The notes beneath the pieces were generated by a model. The model was given only the letters and a program-made list of their open reading frames with translations. It searched no databases and was not told the DNA's origin. The translations under genes were made by a program, and so were the position numbers. Below are positions 25,294-36,570 of a stretch of DNA of 64,000 bases, piece by piece. Every line of letters starts with the position of its first letter. Position 1 is the stretch's first letter. The DNA is from CAVVFX01 sp963777595 (lineage in GTDB: Bacteria > Acidobacteriota > Terriglobia > Bryobacterales > Bryobacteraceae), in assembly GCA_963777595.1 (NCBI GenBank), contig CAVZRE010000067.1, positions 1 through 64,000 of the forward strand, given 5' to 3'.

Positions 25294-26493
25294 CTACTGC
25301 AAGATCCTTCCGAGTAAACCGATCGATTGCCGTTCCAGATCCACCTTCGTTCTGAGTCGCGCGGAATATTTCGCCAATCCCGCCGCCGTGGTCCACGCCG
25401 GATCGTTCAGATCGTCCGGCCAGCCGACGATTCCGCGAGGCAGCCCTCGCCACGTCAGACATCCGAGTTCCTGTTCCGCCATTTCCACGAGCCCGTGCAA
25501 CAGGGAGCCGCCGCCAGTCAGAACCAGCCCCCCGGTCAGCGAATGCTCCATACCGACACGCGCCAGATCCCGCCGGACCAGCGCAAATAAATGCTGAGCG
25601 CGCGACTTCAGCACCTGGTTGATCTTCCAACGCGAAGCCTCACGCTGCGCCTGCCCCTCGCGGGCCGGCAGTTCGATCACACTCGACTCCGTAGTGGATT
25701 CAGGAATGACGGATCCGAACTGTTCCTTAATCTCGACCGCGTCCGGAAAGCTGATGCGAAGAAAATGTGCGACGTCCGAGCTGAAGTAATCCCCACCGAT
25801 TCCGACCGTGGACGCGAGTTGCAACGCGTTGCCGTAATAGACCACCAGTTCCGACGACTGCGCGCCAATGTCGAGTACCGCGATACCCTCCGGGCGGTTC
25901 TCGGGCAGCCCGGCTGCATAGCACGCGGCGAATGCTTCAAACACCGTTTCATCCACGCTCAAATGACTTTGATTGATGGCTCCCACCAGCGCGTTGTGCT
26001 CCATGGTCGACACTACGATGGCGTGAGCGTTGGCTTCGAGTACCGCGCCAAGAACCTTCCGCGGATCGCGCACGCCAGGCTGATCGTCGACCACGAAATC
26101 CTGCGGGAGGAGTTGCAGCACCATGCGATCTTCCGCCAGGGCCACGCGTTGCACGCCCTTCATTACGCGGTTCACGTCGCGCTGATCGATTTCGTGAGGC
26201 CGTCCGAAGTCCGTCTTGCTATGCGCATCGGCGCCGCGCGCGGTGAGACCGCCGAACCCCGCGACAATAGTTTCGATCTGTGCATGGGCCATCGCCTCGG
26301 CTTGCTGCACAGCTTCCAGCACGCATCGCGACACGGCTTGCTGGTCGATGATCCTGCTCTTGTCCCATCCCGCTGATGGCACAGAGCCCGCGCCGAGAAA
26401 ATTTACGTGCGATCCGTCCATGCGGCATAGGACACAACGCGTCCGTGACGCACCGGCGTCGATGCCCGCCGCGAAAAATGGCTTATGGTTCAC
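25294..26493 (-). CDS. ftsA: Cell division protein FtsA
   Basis: I set the start at GTG 26493 (VNHKPFFAAGIDAGASRTRC) because AGGAG lies nine bases upstream and the longer open frame has no homologous sequence before it. FtsA is an actin-fold ATPase that tethers FtsZ to the membrane. Actin-family blocks are visible: PFFAAGIDAGASRTRCVLC (phosphate 1), GIAVLDIGAQSSELVVYYGN (phosphate 2) and GGLVLTGGGSLLHGLVEMA (adenosine). At 399 aa it is near the usual length and it is uninterrupted, unlike its neighbours. The C-terminal amphipathic helix is probably GLLGRILQ, with a basic stretch before it. Confidence 0.85.
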   Translation of the reverse strand: MNHKPFFAAGIDAGASRTRCVLCRMDGSHVNFLGAGSVPSAGWDKSRIIDQQAVSRCVLEAVQQAEAMAHAQIETIVAGFGGLTARGADAHSKTDFGRPHEIDQRDVNRVMKGVQRVALAEDRMVLQLLPQDFVVDDQPGVRDPRKVLGAVLEANAHAIVVSTMEHNALVGAINQSHLSVDETVFEAFAACYAAGLPENRPEGIAVLDIGAQSSELVVYYGNALQLASTVGIGGDYFSSDVAHFLRISFPDAVEIKEQFGSVIPESTTESSVIELPAREGQAQREASRWKINQVLKSRAQHLFALVRRDLARVGMEHSLTGGLVLTGGGSLLHGLVEMAEQELGCLTWRGLPRGIVGWPDDLNDPAWTTAAGLAKYSARLRTKVDLERQSIGLLGRILQ

Positions 26494-26545
26494 TGCTTCA
26501 TACTCCTGAAAACGAATAACGCAAGACGGACAACGGATAACGCAT

Positions 26546-27347
26546 TTACCTGACAGTCGTGATACGATCGTCCAGCCGCAAATCAAACACCGATACACCC
26601 TCCGAGCGCCGTAGGATCTCGTCGAAGTGACTGGTGAAATTCTGGAACCGGACAAGATAGTTGCGATCGCCCAGCCAAAGTTCCACCGGACGTCCATTGA
26701 TGGTGGCCGAGATGCGCATATCGTGGGGCATCGAAGCATTGATCTCAGAAATCATCGGCGCAGCGGCAGGTCCCAGTTCTTTCAGCAGTTGTTGCATCGA
26801 CAAGACTCTCGCGCGTCGATCGGCTTCGGATTGCTCTTCCGTCACCCCGGACAACACCGGAAAGTCGAATCGTTGGCGCGGCACGCCCAGGAGTACGCCT
26901 TGCGCGTCGATGAGCATGTAGCGGAACTGGCTCGGCCACCCCAAAAGGCAGTTTGGCGAACGCCACCGGATGACGCTCGCGTACCCTTACGATGACCTGA
27001 TTGGGCCAAACGCGCAGTACCGACGCGTCCTCCACCCAGTCGATGGCCAGTAACCGGCGGCGGCGCTCGGCAAGCGGAATACTGAAAATACTGCGGTTCA
27101 GATCCGGCGCAAACACTAGCGCGATACGGTCAGTCGAGGCAAATCGATTGCCTTCCACGTGAATCGCAGCCGCCGCGGGCGCATCGCCGGACTCGAACTT
27201 CGGCATGAGAAAGAAACGTTCGTTCGAGAGCAGCATGGATTGAACCCGCCGCGCCGCCATGGCGGTAGAGACGAACAGCAGCAAGCCAGTCAGGATGGCG
27301 ACGGCTAATCGCCAGTTAAGTCGCTTTGGAGGAGCAGGCTTAGGCAT
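26546..27347 (-). CDS. ftsQ: Cell division protein FtsQ, one frameshift
   Basis: The start ATG 27347 overlaps the murC stop by eight bases. A basic N-terminus (MPKPAPPKRLNWR) is followed by one transmembrane helix (LAVAILTGLLLFVSTAMAA), then a POTRA domain (AAIHVEGNRFASTDRIALVF and WVEDASVLRVWPNQVIVRVR) and the FtsQ beta domain. FtsQ links FtsA/FtsZ to the periplasmic divisome. An indel near 26940 shifts the frame between AFAKLPFG and WPSQFRYMLIDAQGVLLGVP. Length of about 267 aa is normal. Confidence 0.8.
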
Positions 27348-28745
27348 ACGAATCAGCTCCCTTCCACTCCAGCTTCTTCAAGCCTTCGAGGATCATCTCG
27401 GACGCTGACGAAACGCTGCCCGCGCCGAGCGTGATGACCATGTCACCGGGTTCCAGACCTTCGCCAATTTGCTCAACTCCATTGGCGAGACTGCCCACAT
27501 ACGCGGCGCCCCGGTGGCCGTATTGGCGCATGCGGTCCACCAGCGCCTCGGCAGTGACGCCTTCAATCGGCTGCTCCGACGCGGGATAGATATCGAGGAC
27601 GAAGACGCGGTCTGCCTGGTGAAAAGAACGCGCGAACTCGTCCATCAGGTGAAGGGTGCGGGTGTAGCGATGCGGCTGGAACAGCACGTGCAGCCGGTGC
27701 GGAGAGCACGCGCGCGCCGCGGCGAGCGTCGCCCGGATTTCAGTCGGATGGTGACCGTAGTCGTCAACCACTGTGACGCCGCGCTCGACGCCTTTTACCT
27801 GGAAACGCCGGTCGACACCGCGGAACTGCGCCAGACCTTCGCGGATCACGTCGCTCTTGATCTCGAGTTCGAGCGCCGTGGCGATCGCCGCAGTCGCGTT
27901 CAGGACGTTGTGCTCGCCCGGGACGTTCAACTGGAATGTGCCCAGATTGTCCATGCCATGTCGCAGGTCGAAGCGGCTGCAGAAGTGCCCGCAGTCCGAG
28001 ATTGGAAACCTCGAAGTCCGCTTGCGCGCTCTTGCCGTACGTGATGGTGCGGCGTTTGACCTGCGGCAGGATCTGCTGTACGTTCTCATCGTCCAGGCAC
28101 AGGAAAGCCGCGCCGTAAAACGGGACTTTGTTGACGAACTGGGTAAACGCTTCGCGGATTTCCTCGATGCCGGCGTAATGGTCGAGATGCTCGCGATCGA
28201 TGTTGGTGACGATCGCGAAAATTGGCGCCAGCTTCAGGAACGAACCATCGCTTTCGTCCGATTCCACCACCAGAAATTCGCTCTTGCCGACACGCGCGTT
28301 GGAACCGCCCATGGTGGCGACTTTGCCGCCCACGACCACCGTAGGATCCAGGCCCGCAAAATTCAAAATCGTCGCAATCATCGACGTCGTCGTCGTCTTG
28401 CCATGGCTCCCGCCGACCGCGATTCCGAACTTCAAGCGCATCAGTTCGGCCAGCAATTCACCGCGCGGGATCACGGGAATCTGCAGGCGCCGCGCTTCCT
28501 GGATCTCGGGATTGCTTTCGTCTACCGCGGAGGTAACCACCACCGCCTTCGCACCGCCCACGTTAGCCGCTGTATGCCCTTCGAAAATACGCGCGCCGAG
28601 CGACGTCAGACGCGCTGTAATGCGCCGACAGCTTCTGGTCGGACCCGCTGATGGTATAACCCAAATTCAGCAGCACTTCGGCGATGCTGCTCATGCCGAT
28701 GCCTCCGATTCCGACGAAATGCAGGTGCTGCTTTTTGAAAAACAT
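27340..28745 (-). CDS. murC: UDP-N-acetylmuramate--L-alanine ligase MurC, frameshifted
   Basis: MurC adds L-Ala to UDP-MurNAc in the cytoplasm, the first step of stem peptide synthesis. The N-terminus HLHFVGIGGIGMSSIAEVLL holds the UDP-binding Rossmann loop; the ATP site is AVGGSHGKTTTTSMIATIL; later motifs are VTNIDREHLDHYAG and VVDDYGHHPTEIRATL with FQPHRYTRTL. The frame is broken near 28625, 28565 and 27970 with family sequence on both sides. Length of about 468 aa is normal. In many genomes murB follows, but here ftsQ does. Confidence 0.93.
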
Positions 28746-28815
28746 TAGCTTAATGTATTGTTCTCGTAATCTTTCGCTGTGTCAATGCATTCTTGTGCGA
28801 CAGACTGCAGTTCCG

Positions 28816-29896
28816 TCAGGCCGCAGGCCGGCCTACCTCCAATAGAATCTCCGCCGCGCGGCGAAGCCGCGCCGGGTCGCGCCAGTTTTCGCGCGGCCTC
28901 ACCCATCGCTGCCAGTTGCCCGCGTTTCTCGCATCAACTCCCTGACCACTTCAAACATCCGCTCGCCGGTCCAATCTTGATCGAGAAACATGCGGCACGC
29001 GCCGGCCCGCTCGAAAGCCTCGGCATTTTTCAGCTGGTGCTGATCGGCGGCAAAAGGGAAGGGAATCATCACGGAAGGTTTACCGGCCGCCGCGATCTCA
29101 GAGACGGTGCCGCCCGAGCGGCAGACGACCAGATCGGCCTGGGCGAACGCCGCCGGCATGTCGGCGATGAAGGCGCTGATTTCGCCTTCCACTCCGGCCG
29201 AGTCCCAATCGCGTCTGCAGCTCATCGAACAAATTGCGCGTCCCGTCTGATGGATCAACCGCACCGGCGTACCCGCCGATTTGAAGAGCGGCCAGCTGTC
29301 GCGCGCGGCATAGTTCAGCGTTCGCGAACCCTGGCTGCCTCCGGTGATCAGCACGGTGAAACTCGACCCTGCTGGTTTTGGAGGAATCGCGAAGAACTCT
29401 TCCCGCACCGGCCGTCCGGTCACTTCCGTGCGACCGGCGGGAAATACCGCTCCGTCTCCTCGAAGCTGACCAGCGCGCGCTTTACCCAGCGCGCGATATA
29501 GCGGTTGGTGAAGCCGGGAACGGCGTTCGGTTCCATGACGACCAGTGGAATGCCACGCAGCACCGCGGCCAGCACTGGCGGTCCGGCGACATATCCGCCC
29601 ATACTGAAGACCGCGTCGGGACGGCGCGTCCCAAAGCGACGGAATTGCGTTGCAGGTGCTGCGCACCAGCCCCCATAAACTCGAAATTTTGGTGAGCGGC
29701 GCCCGACATTCTTTAATCCGCCGAGCTCTACGAACTCGAGCGGAAAACCCTCCGCCGGCACCATCCGGCTCTCCACGCCCCGTCGCGTGCCGACAAAATA
29801 CACTTCATGTCCTCGCGCTCGTAATTCGCGTGCGACAGCCAGCGCCGGAATCACGTGACCGCCCGTGCCTCCGCCGGCCATGCAAAAAAAGCCCAT
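28816..29896 (-). CDS. murG: UDP-N-acetylglucosamine transferase MurG, frameshifted
   Basis: MurG adds GlcNAc to lipid I on the inner face of the membrane. Motifs: the N-terminal loop AGGGTGGHVIPALAVARELR, FSMGGYVAGPPVLAAVLRG and, in the C-terminal donor-binding domain, ITGGSQGSRTLN and VVCRSGGTVSEIAAAGKPSV with FPFAADQHQLKNAEAF. An indel near 29430 splits it, and one more near the end means the C-terminus is read best to TGA 28816, giving about 360 aa, the usual length. The start ATG 29896 lies about 50 bases after the ftsW stop. Confidence 0.9.
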
Positions 29897-29949
29897 CGAT
29901 TAGGCCACTTGTCGGACAGACCCTCGTCTGCCAAAGCTCGTACCCGCCT

Positions 29950-31099
29950 TCATCCCGCATGCTCCGAGACATTCAACAGAACGCCGATCGATGCCAGAGT
30001 ACTCAGCAGCGACGTGCCTCCGTAGCTGATCATCGGCAGCGGGATGCCCTTGGTCGGCCCTATCCCAGCACCACGCTCATGTTGATCAACGCCTGGATCG
30101 CCAGCGCCGACGTGATCCCGAGCGCAAGGTAACGTCCGAATTCATCCGGCACCAGGACGGCCGCCCGGATGCCCCGCCAGAAAATCACCATGAAGCCGAG
30201 CAGCACGGCAGTCGTGCCCCACCAGGCCGAACTCCTCGCCGACCACCGCATAAATCATGTCGGTATGCGCTTCCGGCAGATACAGCAACTTCTGCTTCCC
30301 CTGCATCAGCCCGAGTCCGCGGATCCCGCCTGAGCCCACCGCAATATTCGATTGCTCCTACTTGATAATTGGTATCCTTGGCGACCAGCGACTTGCTCAA
30401 TACTCTTGACGCGGCCAGTTGCCGGATCGGACTTTGTCAAGCACTTTGAATTGCGGATCGACGAACTGAATCACGCGTGTCAGCCGGTACGGTTTGCTGG
30501 ATCACCAGCCCGATCGCGGCTGAGCACCCCGACCAGGGCGATCGACCCCGATGAAACGCCGGTCGAGCCCCGCGACGATGAAGATCAGTGCGGCCGACAC
30601 GAAAAGGACTAACGCGGTTCCCAGATCGGCCACTACCGACGAAGAAGGTGACGATGCCGACCGCCAGAGCCGCGGCGGCAGCAGCGTGTGCTTGTCATTG
30701 ATGGCCCGCGACCGCATGGCAATGAAGAACGCGAGAAACAGCATCATCGCGGGCTTGGCGAATTCCGACGGCTGCAGACTCAGGCCTGCGAAGCGTATCC
30801 ACCGGTGCTGTTTGGGATCGGCGAAGAAGACCACGATCAGCAGAATGAGCACAATCCCCATGGATGCGAACGCCACGCCCGGATGCTGCAGCTTGCGGTA
30901 ACTCAAACGCTTCAGCACCATCATCACCGTCAGTCCGATCGCGACCCAGACCATCTGCCGCTCGATATAGAAATAGCTGTTCTGCGAGTTGCTGCTCGGC
31001 CTTCACCGACGACGCGCTATAAATCATCAGTGCGCCGAAGAACACCAGCAGGATGACGGTCGTGAAAAGAATCCAGTCGGTCTTAAGTCTCAATGCCAT
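29950..31099 (-). CDS. ftsW: Lipid II polymerase FtsW (SEDS family), frameshifted
   Basis: Start ATG 31099 lies within the last codons of murD. The protein is a multi-pass SEDS glycosyltransferase that works with FtsI in septal peptidoglycan synthesis. Family sequence: TDWILFTTVILLVFFGALMI (helix 1), PKQHRWIRFAGLSLQPSEFA with FAKPAMMLFLAFF, GKQKLLYLPEAHTDMIYAVV with EEFGLVG, and QALINMSVVLG followed by PTKGIPLPMISYGGTSLLST. At least five indels (near 30970, 30650, 30540, 30360 and 30225) break the frame. Length of about 383 aa is normal. Confidence 0.9.
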
Positions 31100-32416
31100 C
31101 TTTCCTTTCTCCGCAGACTCGCCACGATTTCCTTGAAAACCCGTCCGCGATGTTCGTAACCTGTGAACTGATCGAAACTCGCGCAGGCCGGAGCCAGCAG
31201 CACCGTGTCGCCGGGCTGCGCGCGGTCGTAGGCTTCCCGAACGGCCGCATCCAGCGTGCCGGCTTGAATCACCGGCACTGACGTCATCGAGATGCGACGC
31301 AATCAATGCCGCCGCTTTGCCGATCAGCAGTACGCCTTTCGCCTTTTCCCGCAGCGGCGCCTGCAGCGGATGATAATCGCTGCCCTTATCTTTGCCGCCG
31401 AGAATCACCCACAGATTGCCGGCAAACGAATCCAGCGCTTTCAGCGTGGCGTCTACACTCGTCGCTTTCGAATCGTTATAAAAATCGACTCCGCTGACGC
31501 TGCCGCACAAATTCCAGACGGTGCTCCACGGCTTTGAACGTCCGCACCGCCGCCGCGATCGGCTTCGAGTGGAACGCCCGCCAGATGCGCGGCCGCGGCT
31601 GCCGCCATGGTGTTCTCCGCGTTATGCCGGCCCCGGATGGGAATCTCCGCGAGCGGCATGAAGGTCTTTCCGTTGAGCCAGAGATGCTCACCGCTGAATC
31701 GACCATCCCGGCGCTCCGGGATGCTGCGCGCTGAACCAGATCGTTGTGCCAGGTGTAACTTCGGACCATGCGCGGCACATGGCGTCATCCAGATTCAGAA
31801 CTGCGAAATCTTCCTTCGATTGCGTTCGGAAGAGCCGGCCCTTGGCCTCCGCATAGGCATCCACAGTGTGATGCCGGTCCAGATGATTCTGTGTGACATT
31901 CAGTCCGACTGCGATGTGCGCGCGAAATGTCTCGATGGTTTCGAGTTGAAAACTGGAAAGCTCCAGCACATTCCACTGGTCGGGACGCGAGTCGCCGATC
32001 ATGTCGATGACGGGGCGCCCGATATTGCCGCCCAGCAGCACCGGTACACCGGTTTCACGCAGGATGTGCGCCGTTAACGACGTAGTCGTTGTTTTTCCGT
32101 TCGTACCCGTGATGCCGATGGTCTTGCCTTGCAGATACGGCGCGGCGAGTTCGACTTCGCCGATTACTTTCACGCCGCGGCTGCGCGCTCGCTCGAGTCC
32201 CGGCAGATCGAAAGGTACGCCGGGAGACGTGACGATCAGATCGAAAGCTTGGTCGAACAGCTCATCAGTCTGCAACTGAAACGGTACTTCCAGTCCCTCC
32301 ACCGGCTTCAGGTCGGACGCGGTCACATCCGCTCCCTGGGAAAGCAGAAAACGCACGGCCGCCTTCCCGGAGGCTTCCATCCCGACCACAAGCGCGTTTG
32401 TGCCCAGAAGGTTCAT
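31090..32416 (-). CDS. murD: UDP-N-acetylmuramoylalanine--D-glutamate ligase MurD, frameshifted
   Basis: Start ATG 32416 overlaps the mraY stop as ATGA. MurD adds D-Glu. Motifs are GTNALVVGMEASGKAAVRFL, the ATP loop GITGTNGKTTTTSLTAHILR, NVLELSSFQLETIETF and GLNVTQNHLDRHHTVDAYAE; the C-terminal ligase domain gives FYNDSKATSVDATLKALDSF with ILGGKDKGSDYHPL and VLLAPACASFDQFTGYEHRG. Four or five frame changes occur between 31740 and 31280. Length of about 442 aa is normal. Confidence 0.92.
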
Positions 32417-33551
32417 CGCAGTTTCAACGTCGTCAGAGCGAACAGCGCCAGCACCAGGCCCACGATCCAGAAACGGGCGATGATCTTGCATTCCGTCCAG
32501 CCCAATGCTTCGAAGTGATGATGGATCGGCGCCATCTTGAAAATGCGTTTCTTGCGCAGCTTGTAGCTGCCCACCTGCAGGACCACCGAGAGCAATTCCA
32601 TCACGAAGACTCCGCCGATGAAGGGCAGCAGCATTTCCTGTTTGATCAACACCGCGACCACGCCCAGCGCGCCGCCCAGCGAGAGCGAGCCGACGTCGCC
32701 CATGAAGATGTCGGCGGGATGCGCGTTGTACCAGAGGAAGCCCAGGCACGCGCCCGTCATCGACGCCGCAGAAGACCGTCAGTTCGCGCGGTGCGCGGAT
32801 TGCGCGCGATTTGCAGATAGCTCGCGAGTTCGCGGTGGCCGCCCATATACGTCAGGACGGTCATGGCGCCGGCCGCGATCACCATCAGGCCGATTGCCAG
32901 GCCATCCAGACCGTCCGTCAGATTCACCGCGTTCGATGCGCCCACCACGATGATCACCACGAAAAGAAAAAAGAAGATGAAGCCGAAGCGCATACGTGAA
33001 CGGATTGTCCATCAGCGAGTGGATCAGCAGGTCGGGCTGAAAGCTTTTGAAGAACGGAACGTTCAGAGTGGCCGAGTAGGCGCCGTAATACTCCATGACG
33101 CCGAGCACGACGGTGAGCAGCAGAGCCACCAGTACCTGAAGCCGAACTTGCGCCGACTGGTCAGGCCCAGGTTGCGGCGCTTCATCACTTTGGCGTAATC
33201 GTCGATGAAGCCGATGGCCGGCAAAGCACAGCAGCGCGAACAGCGCGATCCAGACGTAGGCGAAGCGCAGATCCGCCCAGAGCAGCGTGGGCACGATGAT
33301 CGAGATGACGATCAGGACGCCGCCCATCGTCGGCGTGCCGGCCTTCTTCTGGTGGCTCTGCGGACCCTCTTCGCGAATGTACTGGCCCGATCTGAAATTC
33401 GCGCAGTTTGGCAATCAGCCACGGCCCCAAGCGCGATGCAGAGAAACAGCGCCGTGATGCCGGCGAAGGCCGTCCGCGACGTCAGATAGCGAAAGACGCG
33501 GAACCCGCTGATCGCGGGATAGAGTTGCTCGTAGAGCAGGTAGTAGAGCAT
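32413..33551 (-). CDS. mraY: Phospho-MurNAc-pentapeptide transferase MraY, frameshifted
   Basis: Start ATG 33551 gives MLYYLLYEQLYPAISGFRVF, the usual MraY N-terminus. MraY makes lipid I at the membrane. Motifs: EEGPQSHQKKAGTPTMGGVL, GFIDDYAKVMKRRNLGL (the Asp-rich site, read after an indel near 33225), ASNAVNLTDGLDGLAIGLMV and FMGDVGSLSLGGALGVVAVL with KMAPIHHHFEALGWTE. Frame changes near 33430, 33225, 32995 and 32765. About 380 aa, slightly longer than typical, with multiple membrane helices. Confidence 0.93.
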
Positions 33552-33553
33552 GG

Positions 33554-34927
33554 TTACGTGCACCGCCCCGGCTGGTTGGCGCGGCGAAGGCTGCCTCCAG
33601 CGCCTTTTCCACGCGCACCCCGCGCGACCCTTTAAACAACACAGCATCGCCTTCGCGCAGCATGCCGATGCAACAGTTCGCCGGCCTCCACAGGATTTTC
33701 GAAAAAGAACGCGGCGCTGTCCGACAATCCCGCTTTCACAGCCTCATCGACTATGAAGCGGGCAGCGCCGCGGATGCCAATAACGACATCAATCCCGCGA
33801 CACGCGAGATATGATCCCATCCCGCGATGTAACGGCTCGGCCGACTGGCCAAGTTCCAACATTTCTCCCACGACAGCAATACGGCGGCCGGCTTTTTCGG
33901 CTGCCAGCACGTCGATCATGGCGCGCATTGCCTCGGGATTTGAATTATAACAATCGTTTAAGACCACGATCCGCATTTCGCACCGATCGTTCCCCTCGCA
34001 TTTTGCCCGGCGCGAACGTGGCCAACCGCGTTCGCGAAGGTCTGGCTGCGTATATTCCAAAAGCCCGCGCTACCGCAAGGCCCGCTAGAATATTCAGCAC
34101 TCCGTGCGTGCCCGGCCAGATGGGTCTCGAAAACCGTCCCGTCACACTGAAAGCGCGATCCGCCGGGGATGAATTGCACCTCGGTAGCTCGCACATCCGC
34201 GGCGTTCCGGATGCCGAAGGTGATTACAGGTCCCGGTATGAACTTCGCGAAACTTCGCGACTCGTTCGTCGTCGGCATTCAGAACCGCGATGCCCGACGC
34301 AGGCAGCTCTTCGATCAATTCGCGTTTGGCCCGCGCAACGCCTTCGATGGCATCCGCGAAAAACTCGACGTGCGCGTATCCCACGTTCGTCACCACTCCT
34401 ACCTCCGGACGCGCGATTTTGGCCAGTGCGCGGATCTCTCCGGCATGGTTCATTCCCATCTCCAGGACGGCCACCTCGCAAGTCGTCCGGCAACCGCAGA
34501 ATCGAGAGCGGGACGCCGATGTGGTTATTGAAATTGCCGACTCGTCTTGCCCGTTACGAAGCGCGTGGCCAGCAGATGCGCGACCATGTCCTTCGTCGTA
34601 GTCTTTCCGGCGCTGCCCGTCACTCCGACCACTCTCCCACCCCAACGGTCTGCGCGCCCAGACGGCGAGTTGTTGCAGCGCCGCAAGAGTGTCTGGGACG
34701 ACGATCTGCACGCCCTCTACCGGCCACTTCATGATCCACGATTACGGCGAGTGCGCCACGCTCCAAGGCGAAGGCGACATGATCGTGACCGTCGTGATTG
34801 GGCCCGCGAAGCGCAAAGAAAATATCTCCTGGCTGCAAGGTCCGCGTATCGACGCTGTAGCCCGTCACCAGGACGCGTCTCGATCATCGCGTCGGGCTCG
34901 ATGGACGACCGACAAGGGGATCTTCAT
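33554..34927 (-). CDS. murF: UDP-MurNAc-tripeptide--D-alanyl-D-alanine ligase MurF, frameshifted
   Basis: Start ATG 34927 follows GGAGG nine bases upstream. MurF adds D-Ala-D-Ala. After the N-terminal GYSVDTRTLQPGDIFFALRG, the ATP site reads VTGSAGKTTTKDMVAHLLAT and then NNHIGVPLSILRLP in the next frame; VLEMGMNHAGEIRALAKIAR, the C-terminal VLNDCYNSNPEAMRAMIDVL and RIAVVGEMLELGQSAEPLHR are diagnostic. Indels near 34880, 34640, 34500, 34020 and 33665 are evident. The stop is best read as TAA 33554, immediately before mraY. Without a ddl gene in the cluster, D-Ala-D-Ala must come from elsewhere. Confidence 0.9.
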
Positions 34928-34974
34928 AAGCTCGCTTGCCTCCAGTTCAGCAATGCGCGACAAAATTTTTCGAG

Positions 34975-36570
34975 TCACGCGAGAACAGACTGAAGTTGCT
35001 CGACCGACAGGCTGAAGCTGCAGAGAGGCGCAAGTTGGGCGATCGTGCAGGTCGCCGAGCTAGACTTCGGATAGCCGAACTCCTTGAGCACCTTCCGGGC
35101 CACTTCGCGATCGTCGAAATGGATCGTGCGGTCCGCAAAAATCTGATACGTCTCGTGGCCTTTCCGGCGATCAGAACGAAGTCTCCGGCGCGCGCCTCTT
35201 CAATCGCCCGCCGGATGGCGGCCTCACGATCCGGCTCGAAGATATGCTTCGACTCGGTGCGCTGCAAACCGACGTTCGCGTCATTCATGATCTGCAGTGG
35301 ATCTTCCGATCGCGGATTGTCGCTGGTCAGGACCACGAAGTCGCTCAATTCTCCCGCGGCCTTCCCCATTAAGGGTCGCTTGCGTCCGGTCGCGATCGCC
35401 GCCGCATCCGAATACCGTGAGAATGCGTTTGGGACCCAAGCCGCGCGCGACAGTGAGCGCATTGCGTAGCGCGTCGTCGGTATGCGAGTAGTCCACCACC
35501 ACAGCGAACGGCTGCCCTTCGTCGACTCTTTCAAACCGCCCTGGAATCGCCTGGCACTGCGCGAATCCCGCGCGCAGATCACCTCCGGCGATCAATGCCA
35601 TAACTCAAACCCGCGCCCACCGCGGCCAGGATGTTATAAACGTTGATCCTGCCGATCAGGCGGCGAATCGATGTCGATGCGCTGCTTCCCCGCCTGAATA
35701 TCAAACTTCAAGCCCTTGAAGGACGAATCGATATGGCGCGCCCGAAGGCTCGCGTCCGGGCCCAGCCCATACCACCAGGTTTCGATGCCGGCCGCGGGCT
35801 TGAATCCGCTTCCCGTATTCATCGTCGCGGTTGATGACTGCAAAGAGCGGCGCACGGCCGCCATTGCTCTCGAAAAGCAGATGCTTGGCTGCGGAAATAA
35901 TTCTCCATCGTTTCATGGAAGTCCAGATGGTCCCGAGTGAGGTTGGTGAAGACCGCTGTGTGAAAGCGGAACCCATACACGCGGCCCAAGAGCCAGCGCG
36001 TGCGACGAAACTTCCATGGTGGCCTGTGGTAGCCGCTCGTGCCGCCGGCGTGAAGCAGTTCGTCGAAAATCCGAAAGATGTCGAGCGATTCCGGCGTAGT
36101 ATTGACCGCGGGCAGAACCTTACCGGCCAGATGATACTCAATGGTGCCGATCATGGCGGTCACGTTGCCCGGCCGCCCGCAGAATCGAATCGATCAGATA
36201 GGTGGTCGTGGTCTTGCCGTTAGTGCCGGTGACCGCCGTGAGCCCGAATTTCTCATCCGGCAGGCCATAGAAGTTGCGGCCGGCTGATCGCCAGCGCATT
36301 GCGGCCGTGCTCCACCTGGATCCATGGCGAGCGGTCGCGGAAAAGCCTTCCGGACGCGGAGATTCGCTCACCACCGCCACTGCGCCCCGATCGACGGCCG
36401 CTTGGGCAAACGCCCGCCCATCGGCTTTCGCGCCGGGAAAAGCGAAAAACAGATAGCCTCGCCGAACACGTCGCGAATCATACTCCAGCCCGCCTGATCT
36501 CCGCTGCGCAAGTTCGGCAGGCAACGGCGTATTTCAGCGACACTCCGGAGAGGACCTGTTCGCCGTTCAT
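34975..36570 (-). CDS. murE: UDP-MurNAc-L-Ala-D-Glu--meso-diaminopimelate ligase MurE, frameshifted
   Basis: Start ATG 36570 (MNGEQVLSGVSLKYAV) overlaps the end of ftsI. Conserved parts: EYDSRRVRRGYLFFAFPGAK, the ATP loop AVTGTNGKTTTTYLIDSILR, NTTPESLDIFRIFDELLHAG, VFTNLTRDHLDFHETMENYF and VLTSDNPRSEDPLQIMNDA. The DNPR motif marks the meso-diaminopimelate-adding type, so the cell wall is probably A1-gamma. Frame changes lie near 36520, 36280, 36170, 36020, 35600 and 35380. The C-terminus is uncertain: one frame stops at 34975, another at 34947, both beyond the normal end. Confidence 0.9.

Noticed and set aside
25591..26376. A 261-codon plus-strand frame opposite ftsA
   Set aside because: The sense strand encodes an uninterrupted FtsA with actin-fold motifs; the antisense product resembles nothing.
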